Below are positions 20,870 to 21,218 of a DNA stretch of 21,218 nt, piece by piece; the stretch's first letter is position 1; the number at the start of each line of letters is the position of its first letter. The notes beneath the pieces are model-generated. The model searched no databases and was not told the origin of the DNA. It was given only the letters and a program-made list of their open reading frames with translations. Both the position numbers and the translations under genes were made by a program. Source of the stretch: JANQQZ01 sp039179915 (GTDB taxonomy: Bacteria; Planctomycetota; Phycisphaerae; Phycisphaerales; UBA1924); assembly GCA_039179915.1 (NCBI GenBank), contig JBCDEF010000021.1, forward strand, positions 1 through 21,218, given 5' to 3'.

Positions 20870-21218
20870 GTGACAAGCACAACCACACCAATGCTCGCTG
20901 CCGGCTTGCTTCTTGCGGCCACGCCGGCGATCGGTCAGATCGAGACCATCCCGCTCAGCGGTACCGACCATTCGGGCTATCTTGCGTTCCTGAACGTCAA
21001 GAACTGGGGGACCGAAGCCGAGCTTCTTGCACCCACCGGCCTGCCGAACTACCCGTACTGGTTCAACGCCGATTTCGCCGGCGGCGTGTTTTCGAGCATC
21101 ATCGCTGAGCCGCTCTCGGCCGAGTCTATGTACCCGATCGAGCCGGCAATAGCTGTGTTCAACAAGACGATCACCGATCCCGACTTCGCCACGCGACCAG
21201 CGGGCTCGGTGTCATTCG
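20870..21218 (+). CDS. Secreted protein, 3' end beyond window
   Basis: An open frame of 116 codons running off the right edge. It starts with GTG at 20870, 7 bases after GAAGGAG (20856-20862). The N-terminus 'MTSTTTPMLAAGLLLAATPA' followed by IGQ is a signal peptide with likely cleavage near residue 22. The mature part begins 'IETIPLSGTDHSGYLAFLNV' and contains 'GLPNYPYWFNADFAGGVFSS', with aromatic and Gly/Asn-rich segments typical of surface proteins. I do not recognise the family and cannot see the C-terminal sorting tag. It follows the PEP-CTERM gene by 34 bp with no terminator between, so both probably belong to one transcript downstream of the Fur-like box. Confidence 0.75.
   Translation, partial: MTSTTTPMLAAGLLLAATPAIGQIETIPLSGTDHSGYLAFLNVKNWGTEAELLAPTGLPNYPYWFNADFAGGVFSSIIAEPLSAESMYPIEPAIAVFNKTITDPDFATRPAGSVSF

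Overview
The window reads as chromosomal DNA of a GC-rich planctomycete, most likely in or near the Phycisphaerales. The main pointer is four secreted proteins that end in a Cys-containing dockerin finishing in Gly-Cys ('FGQGC' type), which as far as I recall are named 'GC-type dockerin' proteins in that group. They sit beside PEP-CTERM-like tails ('PAPG...hydrophobic...RRR') and a regulator-like protein of planctomycete type. The taxonomic call is inference from protein style; no rRNA, tRNA or CRISPR array was seen.

Region 1 (1-4180) looks acquired. It opens with a broken DDE transposase, followed by a cassette of small envelope/stress genes: a two-helix membrane protein, an MscS channel, an acidic lipoprotein, a DUF1328-like membrane protein broken by TGA at codon 4, and a PA2169/DUF2383-type four-helix protein. 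A diverged ~205 bp direct repeat (484-688 and 3974-4179) brackets this cassette.

Region 2 (4183-12730) is a secreted-protein locus. Two dockerin proteins lie on the minus strand (4183-5826, 8879-9613). Between them is a translationally coupled plus-strand pair: a probable HTH regulator and a metzincin-like zinc protease lipoprotein with a PKD-like C-terminus. Three tandem plus-strand paralogues follow (10278-12730); two end in a dockerin and the third in a PEP-CTERM-like anchor. A 15-bp palindrome of the form ATGTTTTsAAAACAT occurs three times, each time in front of a dockerin gene.

Region 3 (12825-14642) is one large gene: an alkaline-phosphatase-fold protein that seems to lack its catalytic and metal-binding residues, fused to a TPR-like helical C-terminus.

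Region 4 (14644-end) is an iron-uptake locus: a divergent tandem-GNAT protein, then an overlapping operon of ferric-iron binding protein, EfeO/imelysin-like protein, two-domain permease and ATPase, then a PEP-CTERM secreted protein and a secreted protein cut by the window edge. Palindromes TGAGACTCAGTCTCA, built like a Fur 7-1-7 box, lie before the operon and across the ATPase stop codon; a variant lies before a small unknown gene at 9733-10020. An iron-responsive regulator may therefore link regions 2 and 4.
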